Notes: generated by a model not told the origin, from the letters alone. Numbered from the stretch's first letter, positions 1 to 11,235 are shown. The stretch is 64,000 bases of DNA from Adenanthera pavonina (GCA_026686845.1 JAIVEN010000015.1:24471501-24535500), one strand, 5' to 3'. Numbers and translations: made by a program.

Positions 1-2216
1 GAGCCGCGGCGAGGAGTGCTGGAGCCGCGGCGAGAGTCGTAAAAATTGTTTAAATCCGGATCAGTTGGACGCGAAAGAAAGAAAGAAAACGAAGGGAGCG
101 ACGCAGAGAGACGAGGAGCAGTGCTAGGGCTCGACATTTCCGGCGTCCAGGAGCGATTTTCAGACTGAGGGAGCTTGGATTTGAGTTGGTAAGTGTTCCC
201 TACTCCTCCCTCTCCATTTTTCTTCGGTTAGAATTTGGGATTTTCGGTGTTAAGGTTGGATTTACGGTTTGGGGTGAAATCCACCGATTGAAATGAATGA
301 TTTGAGGTTAAGGAAGAGTGTTTTGGCATTCTTGTGGCTTGGGTGTGAGTTTTGAAGGGATTATGTGTGTTTAGAGCTTAACCCTAGGTTGTGTTGGTTA
401 GGGCTCTTGGGAATCCGAAGTATATGAAGTTGTATGATGTTTGAGTAATCCCTAAGAGCTTATTGATGCATGAAAAGGGTGTTGGAACCTTGGGTTAGGT
501 TAATGTGGTTGAATTGTGATGTTTGGTTTATTGGTATATTGTGCTAATGGAAGAATTGTGGTATGATAAAGGTTATTGGCTAGTCGAGAGGGGTTCACGC
601 GTACTGGACAGTTCAAGGAAGCTAGTGGAACTCGTGTGTGTGTGGTAACGACAATTGAGGTAACCGGGTATTTGTTTATATTGTATTGACTATGTTATAT
701 GATAGTACGTGTATTTGTATATATATGCATGTTTCATTCATACCACGATACTGATGGGTTGTGTGTACTGTTTATGTGTATATCTATATATATCGTGGTA
801 TGTATACTGATAGATGATGGTTATGATTGTGATGATGTTATGTGTGATGATGATATGATATGTTGCATACATAACATTATGATGATGATATGATGATACA
901 TGAGCATCACCACATGACATTGTGAGATTGTGATGTACGGTGAATGTAGTAGTGATGACGTGATGGTGGTATGATGTATGATGATGTATATATGTTAGGG
1001 AGGATAAGGTTGGATTATGTATATATGTTAGGGAGGATAAGGATGGATATTATACATGTTAGGGAGGATAAGGATGGATATTATACATGTTAGGGAGGAT
1101 AAGGATGGATATTATACATGTTATATATGTTAGGGAGGATAAGGATGGCTGATACATGTGTTAGGGAGGATAAGGATGGAGTCCCTGTGAGGGCGACATG
1201 CATTGTCATTTATTTCATATTGCATTCATGATTTGTGTAAGATATATGTATATATATGTGTGCGTGGTTGTCGTTCCCGGTTACTGAGACATTGTCTCAC
1301 CCCTCCCTCTCCCATAAACTAACCTTTCAGGTGACGGTTCTGGCACTGGTCCGGAGAAGACGCAAGAGTAGTTGTGTACGTGGGAATAGTCTATGTAGTG
1401 TGTGTATTCTGTATTGGTATTTTGTGCCAAGTAGGATAGAGAATGGTTTGTAATGGATAATGATATATTTGAGATTGATTTGGATGTATGTATGTTTATG
1501 TATGTGGTATGCATGGTTGAAAGTGGTTGAGAAGTTGTATGGCAGTTTTGGTAAGTTGAGTATTGTTTAGGCCTTGTTGGTTTGTGTAAGGGCCTGTAGC
1601 CCCTTTTGGTCAAGTTGGGTTCCAAGGGGTCAAATCTCAGAGGAGTGGTTCCTTTGAGGTGAAACCTCTTTGAACAGGTTTGTTCGAGGGATTTGGACCT
1701 GTATGAATGGTCTCTGAGCGACCAGTTGACTTTGGTGGCAATTGGAGTTGGTTAGTGGTGAGTTTTGGTCAACAAGTGGCCAAAACGGTGTCAAGGGTCC
1801 AGAATCTCCATACGGAGTTGGATTGGGGTAAAAGTGGTGTTTATGGATAGATGGAGACTAGATTGACTTGTAGGAGTTGGAATCGAGTCAATCGGAGGTC
1901 GGAGCATAAAGTTATGCACGTCAAAAGTTCGCCCCAGAGTGTTGATTTTGCTGATATGGGATATCAGCTGGGGGCGCCGCGGCACAGGAAGCCAGGCCGC
2001 GGCGCCAGAGGAGGCAGTAGCGATGTTGAGACAGGGGAGTCCGGAGCCGCGGCGGTACTGTAGCGGCCGCGGCCCCAGCCCAGTTTTTGATGGTGTTAAG
2101 TCGTTTCCGCTGTGTTTTTGTATTGGGAGAGTTGTTTTGAGATGTCAGGGTTGTTTTTGGTTGAATTTTGATGATATTTGGTTAAGTATGGAGGTGATAG
2201 GAGGTAGGATGTTACA
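1..2216 (+). mobile_element. 5' LTR of a Tekay/Del-type Ty3 chromovirus (left end outside window)
   Basis: The right end is fixed by the terminal GTTACA at 2211-2216, followed three bases later by a primer-binding site and then by gag. No TG-type start matching the chromovirus LTRs elsewhere in the window is visible near base 1, so the LTR probably begins outside. More than 2.2 kb is long for an LTR but usual in the Tekay/Del lineage. Inside are CCGCGG-rich patches (1-35 and 1975-2080), a TGATGAT-rich stretch (about 800-960), a 31-bp tandem array (993-1180), a donor-like GTAAGT (189-194), and a hairpin with pyrimidine tract and TTTCAG acceptor-like site (1285-1330). No matching 3' LTR is present. 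Confidence 0.8.
993..1180 (+). repeat. Tandem repeat, about 31-bp unit, six copies, inside the LTR
   Basis: The core TGTTAGGGAGGATAAGG starts at about 993, 1026, 1057, 1088, 1128 and 1159. The three central copies are spaced exactly 31 bp apart and the outer ones are slightly longer. The unit contains TTAGGG, but the period and context are not telomeric. It sits in the transcribed part of the LTR, upstream of the conserved hairpin. Confidence 0.9.
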
Positions 2217-2219
2217 TTT

Positions 2220-2236
2220 TGGTATCAGAGCAATGG
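2220..2236 (+). other. Primer-binding site, tRNA-iMet type
   Basis: TGGTATCAGAGCAATGG matches the usual complement of the 3' end of plant initiator methionine tRNA, which primes minus-strand DNA synthesis in most plant LTR retrotransposons. It lies three bases after the LTR end and about 125 bases before gag, so it fixes the LTR boundary and the plus orientation. Confidence 0.9.
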
Positions 2237-2361
2237 TTTTGGGCCATTGTTTCTGCTTGAAGTACTACTTGGCACATGATTGAATACATAGGCTATATTC
2301 CCACTGCAATGCTAATCCAGAACCGTATAATTGAATGTATTGTTGCTTGCGTGTAGGAAAG

Positions 2362-4740
2362 ATGTCTCGAAGAGGAAGACAGAGTAATAGTGACCTGATG
2401 AGGCAGATGCATGAGATGTTGGCTGGCCTCAGTAATCAGGTGAACACTCAGGGAGAAACGCTGAACAAGTTGCAAGAGAGATTGGATAGGCAAGAACAGG
2501 AGGATGTGAATGAAGAAGCTGGTATATTTGTGGATCTGAATGCAGTAGAAGATGAGAATGTGGTGGAGCCTGAGAGAGCCCCAAGGGTCGGAAGAAGGGG
2601 TATCTCCTCACAATTGAAGGACTTTCGGAAGTTTAATCCTCCGGCTTTCGAAGGTACCATGGATGTGTCACAGGCTGAGAATTGGATTGAACAAATGGAG
2701 AACATCTTCAATGTGATGGATTGCACCTCAGAGCAAAGGGTGCAACTTGCGGCATTTAAGTTGGAAAAGAAGGCCAAGAGATGGTGGAGGAGTATTCTCC
2801 CAAGTGTTGAAGGGATGAATCCTCCTATGAATTGGAGGCAGTTTAAGGAACGGTTCTTTGCACATTACGTCCCTCCAGCCTTAATGATGCAAAAAGAAGC
2901 CGAGTTCCTAACTTTTCAACAAGGGAATCTGTCAGCAGATGACTACATTGATCAGTTCTTGGACTTGGCAAAATATTCCACTTATCTGAATAGTTATCCT
3001 GACGATAGGTGGATGGCGCAAAGGTTGTTTGAGGGTGCCCATCCAGAGATTAAGGAGCGGTTATCTGTGGTGGAGTTTGTGTCCTTCGAGGAACTATGTG
3101 CGAAGATTCGTGCATTGTATAGACGGATGAAGGAAGCTGAGGAGCACAGAAGGAATTCCATTATTCGGGCCTTTTCTCATCTAGGACCTACTGGAGGAAT
3201 TAGTAAAGGAAGTGGTTCAGGAAGTGGTAGCAGTGGTGGTAGTACAGGTTCTAGTGGAGGAAGAGGTCGTTATAATCGAGGTCGTCATGGTAGAGGTAGA
3301 GGCAAGTTTGGTAGGGAGCAGCACAATAGAGGTCGGTTTGGCAGAGGACCCTTTTATCGAGGTGGCTTTGAACGAGGGAGTTCCAGTCAGAGTGAACATG
3401 CAGAAAGGGACTCCGTTCCATCTCAGTACAGTTCTAGTAGTGCATCAAATCCGTGCACAAAATGCGGGTTTAGTCATGGTGATCGTCCGTGTTTGGTTTG
3501 TTTTAATTATGGGAGATCGGGTCATATGTCGCGGAATTGTTGGGAGCCACGGCGTGATGAGGCGACAAGGAGGCCTACAATGCCCGGACGGGTTTTTGCC
3601 ATCACCCGACAAGAAGCGGATGCAGCGCCTAACTTGATTAGAGGTAAACTTAAACTTAATGGTTACTCTATTCATGCTTTGTTTGACTCAGGTGCATCAC
3701 ATTCCTTTATTTCTTTTGATTGTGCTCGGAGATTGGGTATTGTGGCGATGGAGTTGCCTTTTGAATTGTCGGTAGCCACACCCACAGGAGTTTCATTAAG
3801 AGCTGCTCAAGCTTGTTTGAATTGTGTGGTTCGTTTTGAACATCGAAGCACTACCCTGGATCTGATTTGTTTGCCATTGCAAGAGATTGATGTGATAATT
3901 GGGATGGACTGGTTAGAGGCGAATAATGCCATTCTCGAATGTGCTCGGAAGACTGTGTCCTTGCCGATGAACATCCCTAGTGTGGAAGGGGATGAGAATA
4001 TGTGTTTGTCCTTTGCTCAAGCTGACAGGTATTTGAAGAAAGGGTGTCAAGGGTTTCTGGTTTTCTTCTCTGTGAATGTAAATATGCAAGGTGGTGTTGA
4101 AAGGTATCCGGTTGTGAATGAATTTCCTGATGTGTTTCCAGAGGAGATTACTGGTTTACCCCCACCGCGAGAACTGGAGTTTTCTATTGATTTGGTGCCC
4201 GGGACTAGTCCTATTTCGAAAGCTCCATATCGAATGGCACCGTCTGAATTGAAAGAGTTGAAGAAGCAAATTGAGGATTTATTGAAGAGAGGCTTCATCA
4301 GACCTAGTGTTTCGCCTTGGGGAGCTCCAGTATTGTTTGTCAAGAAGAAGGATGGTAGCCTCAGATTGTGCATTGATTACAGGCAGCTGAATCGGGTGAC
4401 AATCAAGAATAAATATCCTTTACCTAGGATTGAGGACTTGATTGATCAGTTGGCAGGTGCCTCCGTATTCTCTAAAATTGATTTGAGGTCGGGATACCAT
4501 CAATTGCGAGTACGTGCTGAGGATGTGCCTAAAACGGCATTTCGAACTCGATATGGTCATTATGAGTTTCTTGTGATGCCATTCGGGTTGACTAATGCCC
4601 CGGCAATCTTCATGGATTATATGAACAGGGTATTTCGGCCGTATTTGGATAAGTTTGTGGTGGTTTTTATTGACGACATCTTGGTTTACTCCAAGAGGTC
4701 AAAATTGAAAATCCATATCTCACTACTCAATTTTAAATGA
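2362..4740 (+). pseudogene. Truncated gag-protease-RT polyprotein of a Tekay/Del chromovirus
   Basis: The open frame has no stop up to 4740, but only 2362 to about 4698 is retrotransposon; the last dozen residues come from the LTR joined there. I start at the Met of MSRRGRQ; an upstream in-frame Met at 2335 lies in the leader. Order: gag with RWWRS and FKERFFAHYVP motifs (about residues 60-260), a Gly/Arg-rich nucleic-acid-binding stretch, a zinc knuckle (about 380-393), a protease with DSGASHSFIS (about 450), and RT with IDYRQLN, KIDLRSGYHQ, FGLTNAP and FIDDILVYSK. The RT catalytic Asp pair is intact. The knuckle reads C-FNY-GRSGH-MSRN-C, so the second Cys is Tyr. The rest of RT, RNase H, integrase, chromodomain and 3' LTR are absent. 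Confidence 0.9.
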
Positions 4741-5728
4741 CCATAACTTTTTTATATGACCTTTATTTTGAGTGAAATGACCTTCTTTGAAAATCTTATT
4801 AAGTCTAGTTTTATATGAAATAAGTTTTACATCAAAGCTATATGTATTTTGAGAGATGCCTTAAAAACACTAATCAAAGGTCAAACTCTAGATTCTTGAG
4901 AACCAAATTTCACTATGTTTTAAAGCGAGGATGTATTACTTTGATAACCAAAACTTCTTGAGTCAATCAAATGCAATTGTAAATAATTGAGTTTCAATCT
5001 AAAGTTCCATTTTTCACAAATTATGCTTGACTCCAATTCAAATTTTAACAACCTGAAATTTGTCTGTCAGAGGTGATAACTCTGGAACTTCAAATTTTAG
5101 TCAGCAAAGTTTGAATTTTCAACAAAATACTCAAGCATTAGCTTCAAAATTCATCTATTAGTTAGTGTTTTTCAACTTTAATGTATGCTAACATCAGATT
5201 TACTTGAACTAACTCATTTAAAACATAGAGTAACAAGATTAAGTAAGTTTCAAAGATTAATCCCACCTTAAGACCTAAGTGAAAACAAAATATACCTAGT
5301 GACTAGGTCTTCAAATGTTGAGTTCTACTTCTACTTGGTCATTTCCTTCTTGGCATGCTCTCTTCTGATCTTCCATTTTTGGAGCATCTTTTCTCATCTT
5401 CTTTCTTGAGTGAGACATGATATTGATTTCTATTTCTGTATTCCAATGCTCACTCTTCTTACTTGGACCAACCTACATTTAATATATTACACTTACAAGC
5501 CAAGTAGTTAGTCCAATTTATATATCCAACTTATATTATTCCTTATAAAAGTACAGTGGATATATTTGCACATAGCATGATGTATGCATTATAATCATAA
5601 TTAAATATATGCTAATGTAGATTTTACTTCTTTACGGAACATTATATATGTCAGATACATATGATGCATTTGTTCCTTATTACTCTGTATTTGTCATCAT
5701 CAAAACTTATATTATACTAAACTTTACA
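4699..5728 (-). mobile_element. Inverted U3 half of a copia (SIRE-like) LTR
   Basis: Read on minus from 5728, this starts TGTAAAGTTTAGTATAAT and runs parallel to the LTR fragment starting at 25297, including the shared GGATATATAAATTGGACTAA. It then continues to the chromovirus breakpoint at about 4699. It carries decayed copies of the motifs seen in the SIRE-type LTRs (GAAAATTCAAACTTTG, GACAGACAAATTTC). Its LTR start abuts the downstream R-U5 half, which lies on the opposite strand. Confidence 0.7.
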
Positions 5729-6221
5729 AAATCTTTCTGTGTCAGCATCCTTTGAAAAACTCACCTTAATAGAGTAAGCTTTCAATGTATCATCTACTCT
5801 TCAAGAGAGTTTTTATTCTGTAAACATTTCTCTTTACATATTCTGGGTAGAATCTTGGTGTGGGGAAACACTAAGAGATTTACACATTTTGTAAGGGTGT
5901 GGGGAGAGTGGCTTCACAAGTGCTTACTGAAACTTGTGAGATGTACTGAGATTTCACAGGTGCCTGGATCAAACCAGTGATATATGGTGAAAAATCCCAA
6001 GTGGTGGCTTAGGGACTGACTGTTGGCCAAGTGGTTAGGCTGAACCAATATAAATTATTATGTATTGTTTTTCATCTTCTCTATTCAATTACTGCACTTA
6101 ACTCTCTCTGTTTATCCCTATTTTGCTGCGCACTTGGTGAAATTGGGTTGTGATCTAAAAATGGCAAAAATCTTGCATCACCCAATTCACCCCCCTCTTC
6201 GGTGACCAGCCAAACTTAATA
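5729..6221 (+). mobile_element. R-U5 half of the same copia LTR type
   Basis: The plus strand carries the characteristic end of this LTR type: GTGGCTTAGGGACTGACTG (near 6003), a CTTGCATCACCCAATTCACC stretch and CTTCGGTGACCAGCC, ending at about 6221 in TTAATA (TA for the expected CA). The same end, better preserved, lies at 25715-25773. No primer site or coding region follows, so this is a leftover LTR. No target duplication matches the two outer ends. Confidence 0.7.
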
Positions 6222-6455
6222 TTTTGTTCACAACTTTAGTGTTTCTCAAGTCCTTCAAGTTGATATTAATGGCGAATTTTCATGGAAGCTCTTTTTATCT
6301 TCTTGCGTTAGCCATCCTTCTAGCATATTAAAGTCATTGCTGGTCTACTTTGTATCTTATACTTGTGCCGCTAGTCTCCTTGCAGAAGAGGTTGATGCCG
6401 CCATCCATTTTATTCAAAGTGTAATGTAGTTTTGATTTTGGAAATTGGTCTTGTA
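6222..6455. other. Unassigned stretch left of the MITE
   Basis: I recognise no gene. There is a short coding-like look on plus around 6250-6430 but no domain that I can name. Confidence 0.4.
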
Positions 6456-6729
6456 CTCCCTCTGTATGAAAATAATTGTTACTTTGGGATTTTTTTCTTT
6501 TTTCAAAACAATTGTTATTTTACAATTTTCAAAAGTACATTAATTATATTTGGACAAATTTACCCTTCAATAATAATGAAGAAAGAGAGAAGCATTAAGA
6601 AGTACTACATAATTAATAAGGATATTATAGGAACATACAATCAAATTTTATTAATTTTTAGGCTATTTATTAACTTTCTTAATTTGCATATATAACTCCA
6701 AAGTGACAATTATTTTGAAATGGGGAGTG
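6456..6729. mobile_element. Stowaway-like (Tc1/mariner) MITE
   Basis: The element is 274 bp long. The left end starts CTCCCTCTGTATGAAAATAA and the reverse complement of the right end reads CACTCCCCATTTCAAAATAA; both continue into AATTGT(T/C)ACTTTGG. TA dinucleotides flank it at 6454-6455 and 6730-6731, as expected for mariner-type insertion. The 87-codon open frame across it has no recognisable domain and is incidental. Confidence 0.8.
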
Positions 6730-6731
6730 TA

Positions 6732-7015
6732 GGATCCATCACTTTAGATTTCTTGCTTTCCATATTACAGTTGTTGTAGCAATCACCAATTTCCTCCACA
6801 TCATCATTCCTCCAACTCCGGTCTTTCAACTGTATCTCACTATTTCTGATCATGAGGCCATATGCTCTTGCATTATGGCAACACATGAAAACATGATTGA
6901 TTTTTTGAAATCAATCCCCCTTAGCTCATGATATGATGAACTAAAATATCCCATCAAAAAATTTAAATTATTATGTTTTAATGTATTACAATTTAACCTT
7001 ATCTCACCAATCTAA
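6732..7015. other. Unassigned stretch between MITE and Harbinger end
   Basis: The minus strand from about 6900 to 6740 can be read as HVFMCCHNARAYGLMI and onward, with a Cys/His pattern, possibly a decayed transposon fragment. I cannot name the family. Confidence 0.3.
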
Positions 7016-8526
7016 GGGTTTGTTTGGTAGGAAGGAATGAGGATGAGGGAATGGGAATGGGAGAGGGATTACCAAGGAATGTGTGTTTGGCATGAAGGTA
7101 TTCTATTTCCTGGGATTCCATAACTCCCACATATGAGGGATTAGACAAATCTTTTTGTGGTCAAAATTACTCATGCTGAAAACATATTATCCCTAGTAAT
7201 GTCTGCCCTAACCTCTTTTCTCCATTTGACAACACTACTCTGCTCTCCTCTTCTCTGTGAACAAGTGAAACTGTGTCATGAGGAAAGAGTGATTGGATTA
7301 GAGTTGTCGTCAAGGGTTAAGGATTCACCGCTGGTAAAGCCATCATCCCTTTTCTTCTTCTTCATCGATGTAGTTTTCTATTATATGTGTTTGTGTGGTG
7401 TGATTTCCATCGATCAATCTCTGCTCTGCCTTAGTTTTGTGATGTTATTTAACAAACATCCATCGATCTTTGATGTGCTTGTTCCATTGTTGAATCACTG
7501 ATTTATAGCAAAATCTTAGTAATATATATGTTATGCTTGTGAATTATATTTTGCTAGAAAGTTTCAAATGAACGAATTTGTAATAGTGATTAAGTGGGAC
7601 GTTCTCATATGACATGATGGTGGGGTATCTTATTTAAAGTATTGGCTATAGGCATTCATTTTACCAATCACTCAAAACTTACAATCTTGATTGAAGTGAG
7701 GCCCTCTTGCTGTATAACTTTTCTCTAGAAATTTAATCTTGTGATTTGAAAGACCCATTTGTTTAAAGATCATTGGCATGTCTTATGAATTTTTAGGGGA
7801 CTTTATGGTTGAAATACTACATAGGATAATGTTTTTTTTTTTAAAGTCAGGACTTAAATCTTGATTAGAGACATTCTGACCACTATTCCTTCTTGTGTTG
7901 TGATTTGAAATGTGTTCTTGCTGATTTTTTATGAAAGCTTGCATCTTTAAGTGTGTAATAAATGTGGCTTTAGAGATAACTTGGAGAGTTTTGAGAGATG
8001 TAGCAAACATACAGAATTTTGGTTTGTGGTAGGGTCACTGATTTTGGTAATGGATTAACCATAAAACAACTTCTTATGTATGCTTTATATGATACATAAC
8101 CAATTTTGCTTGTGTTTGTGAGTTATTAAAATACCTAGATATACATATATATATATATACCTTTGGATGTGCATATTTATTTGAGGAAGTAATGAAAAGG
8201 TTTATATTTTATATTGTTCTATGGATGGAACCAAAAAATGGTGTTTTTTAATTATGGATATGGATGAATTTGTAATTCCAATTTCATAACATGCATGAAG
8301 GCTTTTTTATTGAAGTGGAATAGGAATTGATAGACTTATGCCTTATCATTGTTGTTATATGGTCATTGCTATTATATATATATATATGTTCATACAAAAT
8401 ATCCCTATAAAGTAAATCCTATGTATTTTATTATTGGGTGGATTGGAAAAGGGGCTCATATATATAAATATGATACATTTCATAGTGATGGCATTGTCAC
8501 AAGAAAAGAAAGAATTATTATAGTTC

Positions 8527-9770
8527 TTGCTTTGGTGGGTGAGCATGGTTGAGACAATGCATGGATTTTTTTTTTCCCTATGTTTGGCTATGATGCTGAG
8601 GAGACACCAGATAAATAATGTGTCATACACAATGAACTTTTATGCCAAGAGAGCATATCTGAAAGGATTGGTATATAATAGTGATATTACTTGTTACAAT
8701 CTTCTTAGAATGCATAGGGCAACCTTTAACAACTTGTGTTCCATGCTTGTTGATGTGGGTGGACTTAAACCTACCAAGAATATGCTTGTGGATGAACCAG
8801 TTGCAATTTTCATACATATCCTTGCCCACCATGTCAAGAATAGGGTAGTATAATTTAATTTTAGTAGATCAGGAGAGACCATTAGTAGATACTTTAATTT
8901 AGTGCTTAATGCTATGATGCGCCTTGGAGGAATTCTATTCAAGAACCCTAATCCTGTGCTAGAGGATTCAATAGATAAAAAATGGAAATGATTCAACGTA
9001 CACACTTGTGAGATGTTGATTCAATTTTAATGTGTCCTTACGTATTAATAACTTGGTTTAATATTTTGTCTTGTATTTTCTATTGACAGAATTGTTTAGG
9101 TGCTTTAGATGGCACTCATATAAAAGTAAGGGTGGTAATGAATGAGAAGGTAAGGTAGTGAAATAGGAAAGGTGAAATCACTACAAATGTTTTGGGCATT
9201 TGTAACCATGATGGACTCTTTATTTATGTACTTCCTGGATAGGAAGGATCTGCAGCCGATAGGAGGGTCTTGCGTAATGCAGTTAGTAGGAGGAATGGAC
9301 TAAAAGTTCTGCAAGGCTATTACTATTTAATTGATGATGGTTAAACTAATTGTAAGGGATTTCTTGCACCACATAGAGTTCAAAGATATCACCTAAATGA
9401 GTGGAGAGAAGGGCGACATCCAAGAAATGCACATGAGTGCTTTAATATGAGACACTCATCTGCACGAAATGTAATTGAGAGATTTTTTGAAATACTGAAG
9501 CTAAGGTGGGCTATTTTAAGGAGTTCATCCTTTTATCCAGTGCGAACACACAATTAGGTTATGATAACTTATTACTTACTACAAAATTTGATCTGACAAC
9601 AAGGTGCAGACCTACTTGAGGATAAGTACAATGCAACTGAATTGGAAGCTCAACCACTAGATAATGATACAATTCATACCATTGAGGCCTTTAATGCTTG
9701 GGCTGCCTTTAGGGAGAATTTAGCAAATCAAATGTTTATTGATTTTAGACAAAATGGGATAAATAGATGA
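8527..9770 (+). pseudogene. PIF/Harbinger DDE transposase, decayed
   Basis: The N-terminal helix-turn-helix-like part (NMLVDEPVAIFIHILAHHVK, about 8776-8835) reads openly and is followed by SRSGETISRYFN. A small intron is likely at 8998-9089 (GTACAC to GACAG), because joining its sides gives FNNCLGALDGTHIKV, the first catalytic-Asp motif of DDE_4. Downstream are GSAADRRVLR, QGYYYLIDDG (second Asp region), LAPHRVQRYHLNEW and SSARNVIERFFEILKLRWAI (catalytic Glu region). At least four in-frame stops and one or two frame changes break it, so it cannot make transposase. The start is uncertain; homology begins only near 8590. Confidence 0.8.
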
Positions 9771-9982
9771 ATACTTTGTTATCTGGTGTATCGATGTTAT
9801 AGTTGTTCCAATGTATTCATGTTTATGGAGTTGTTTGTAGTATTAGTAACTTGATGTGTTATGAACATGTTTGTTTTACTAGTAACTTGTTTCAATGGAT
9901 TGATTATTATGGATATAGTTGTTGCTAACATGTGTGATAGCTTTTCACTCACTTATTGTCGGTGTATTTTAGCTACACGAAT

Positions 9983-11235
9983 ATGTCATCACAAGGTGGG
10001 AAAGAGAGTAAGCAAATCTAGGCACCAAAGAAAGATGAACTGCTAAGTCAATGCCTACAGGACATGCGTGATGATGGTCAATTTGTGGTTGAAAATCATT
10101 TCAAGCCAGGCCATGTGAAGGAACTAGAGAATATGATGAAAGACAAATGTCCATGCACTGATTTGAGGGGGGTTACTCACATTCAATCTTAGTTGAAGAC
10201 CTTGAGGAATGGCTACCACATAGTTTATGACCTCCTAAATGTGTCTGGGTTTAGGTGGGATGCTAAATGAAAATGTGTGACAACTGATAAGGAGGTATGG
10301 AATGAATATATCAAGGTAATGTTGCTTTTAAAAAATTTAGTAGTCTTTTTTTTCTTGTCTTTAAATTGTTTTGTCGCTTAGATACTTTGCCAGACAACAA
10401 TAAAACTTTTTATCAATACAAGGTCCCACTTATGCTACACTGTCCTAGCTTAACATTACTTTCTTCCATTGCTGTCAATAACTATGTGCTGTCAATTATA
10501 TACAATTTTTTTTTCATGGATGCATATATCCATGTGCTATCAATTATATATTCATTTACTTTCTTTCATTGCTACACACATCTATATACATATACTTTTT
10601 CATAGGAGCATGTATCCACGTGCTGGCATAAATACACACATATTGTCATGTATATACTATGGTTCTTATAGGGGAACAAGAAAGTAACCACATTCAGCCA
10701 TCAGTCCTTCCTATACTATGATATTATGGGAACTATATTTGGGAGGGATAGAGAAACCAGAAAGGATGCACAATTATATCAAGATGTCATTGGAGAGATA
10801 CAAGAGCAACCCATTGGGGAATTTGATGATCAAGTAGAAAAGACTAACCTGGGACTTGAATTTGATAACATATCACTTGGACACTCTTTACTCCTAGAAT
10901 CCAACCCATTTGAGGCTACTTCGGGGTCTAGAAAGCGCTAGAGGAATAGCACTAATCGTGATGAACTCATGCTACAAGGGATGGAGAGAATTGCAACCAC
11001 ATTGGCTCAAACCTTCAAGGACTTAACTAAGAATTTGGGTATGCATATTGATAAGGTAAAGCGTGAGAATCGAATTGATAGCATGAAGGAGGCACTCTAC
11101 AATGACCTTATGAAGGTTTGAGGGATTGCTTATCATAAGTGAATTGCAGCTTATGTCAAGGAGATTTCTAATGAAAGCATGCTGAGCAGGTTCTCTAAAA
11201 TGCTAGATGAGGGAAAGGTTGACATCATTCACTAG
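9983..11235 (+). pseudogene. Myb/SANT-like DNA-binding protein of a Harbinger element, decayed
   Basis: It starts with MSSQGGKESK, then a Myb/SANT-like domain (KDELLSQCLQDM, HFKPGHVKELENMM, HIQS-LKTLRNGYHIVYDLL, GFRWD, EVWNEYIK), the Myb_DNA-bind_3 pattern. An intron at 10316-10671 (CAAG|GTAATG to CTTATAG) separates it from the second exon, which begins GNKKVTTFSHQSF and runs into an acidic stretch and a C-terminal helical region ending SRFSKMLDEGKVDIIH. Stops at several sites (after KQI, after HIQS, in WDAK-KC, after SGSRKR) make it non-functional. It lies about 210 bp after the transposase in the same direction. Confidence 0.75.

Larger units (their letters stand above)
7016..11235 (+). mobile_element. 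Degenerate PIF/Harbinger element with transposase and Myb/SANT ORFs
   Basis: A terminal-repeat-like start GGGTTTGTTTGGTAGGAAGG lies directly after a TAA (7013-7015), the usual Harbinger target. It is followed by a long leader, the decayed transposase (8527-9770) and the Myb/SANT gene (9983-11235) in the same orientation. This two-gene layout is the family norm: the Myb-like protein helps the transposase reach the nucleus and bind the ends. I could not find a matching right terminus, so the right limit is only the end of the second gene. Confidence 0.6.

Noticed and set aside
699..893. Open frame in the first LTR with a Cys/Asp-rich translation
   Set aside because: It lies in TGATGAT-rich low-complexity sequence inside the LTR; the translation has no domain and simply reflects the repeat.
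993..1180. Telomere-like TTAGGG words
   Set aside because: They occur once per 31-bp unit within GTTAGGGAGGATAAGG, not as a short telomeric repeat.
2335..4740. 801-codon frame as a functional host gene
   Set aside because: It is gag-protease-RT of a retrotransposon, truncated and fused to LTR sequence, with a mutated zinc knuckle.
6432..6695. 87-codon open frame
   Set aside because: It falls inside the MITE and overlaps its left terminal repeat; no domain.
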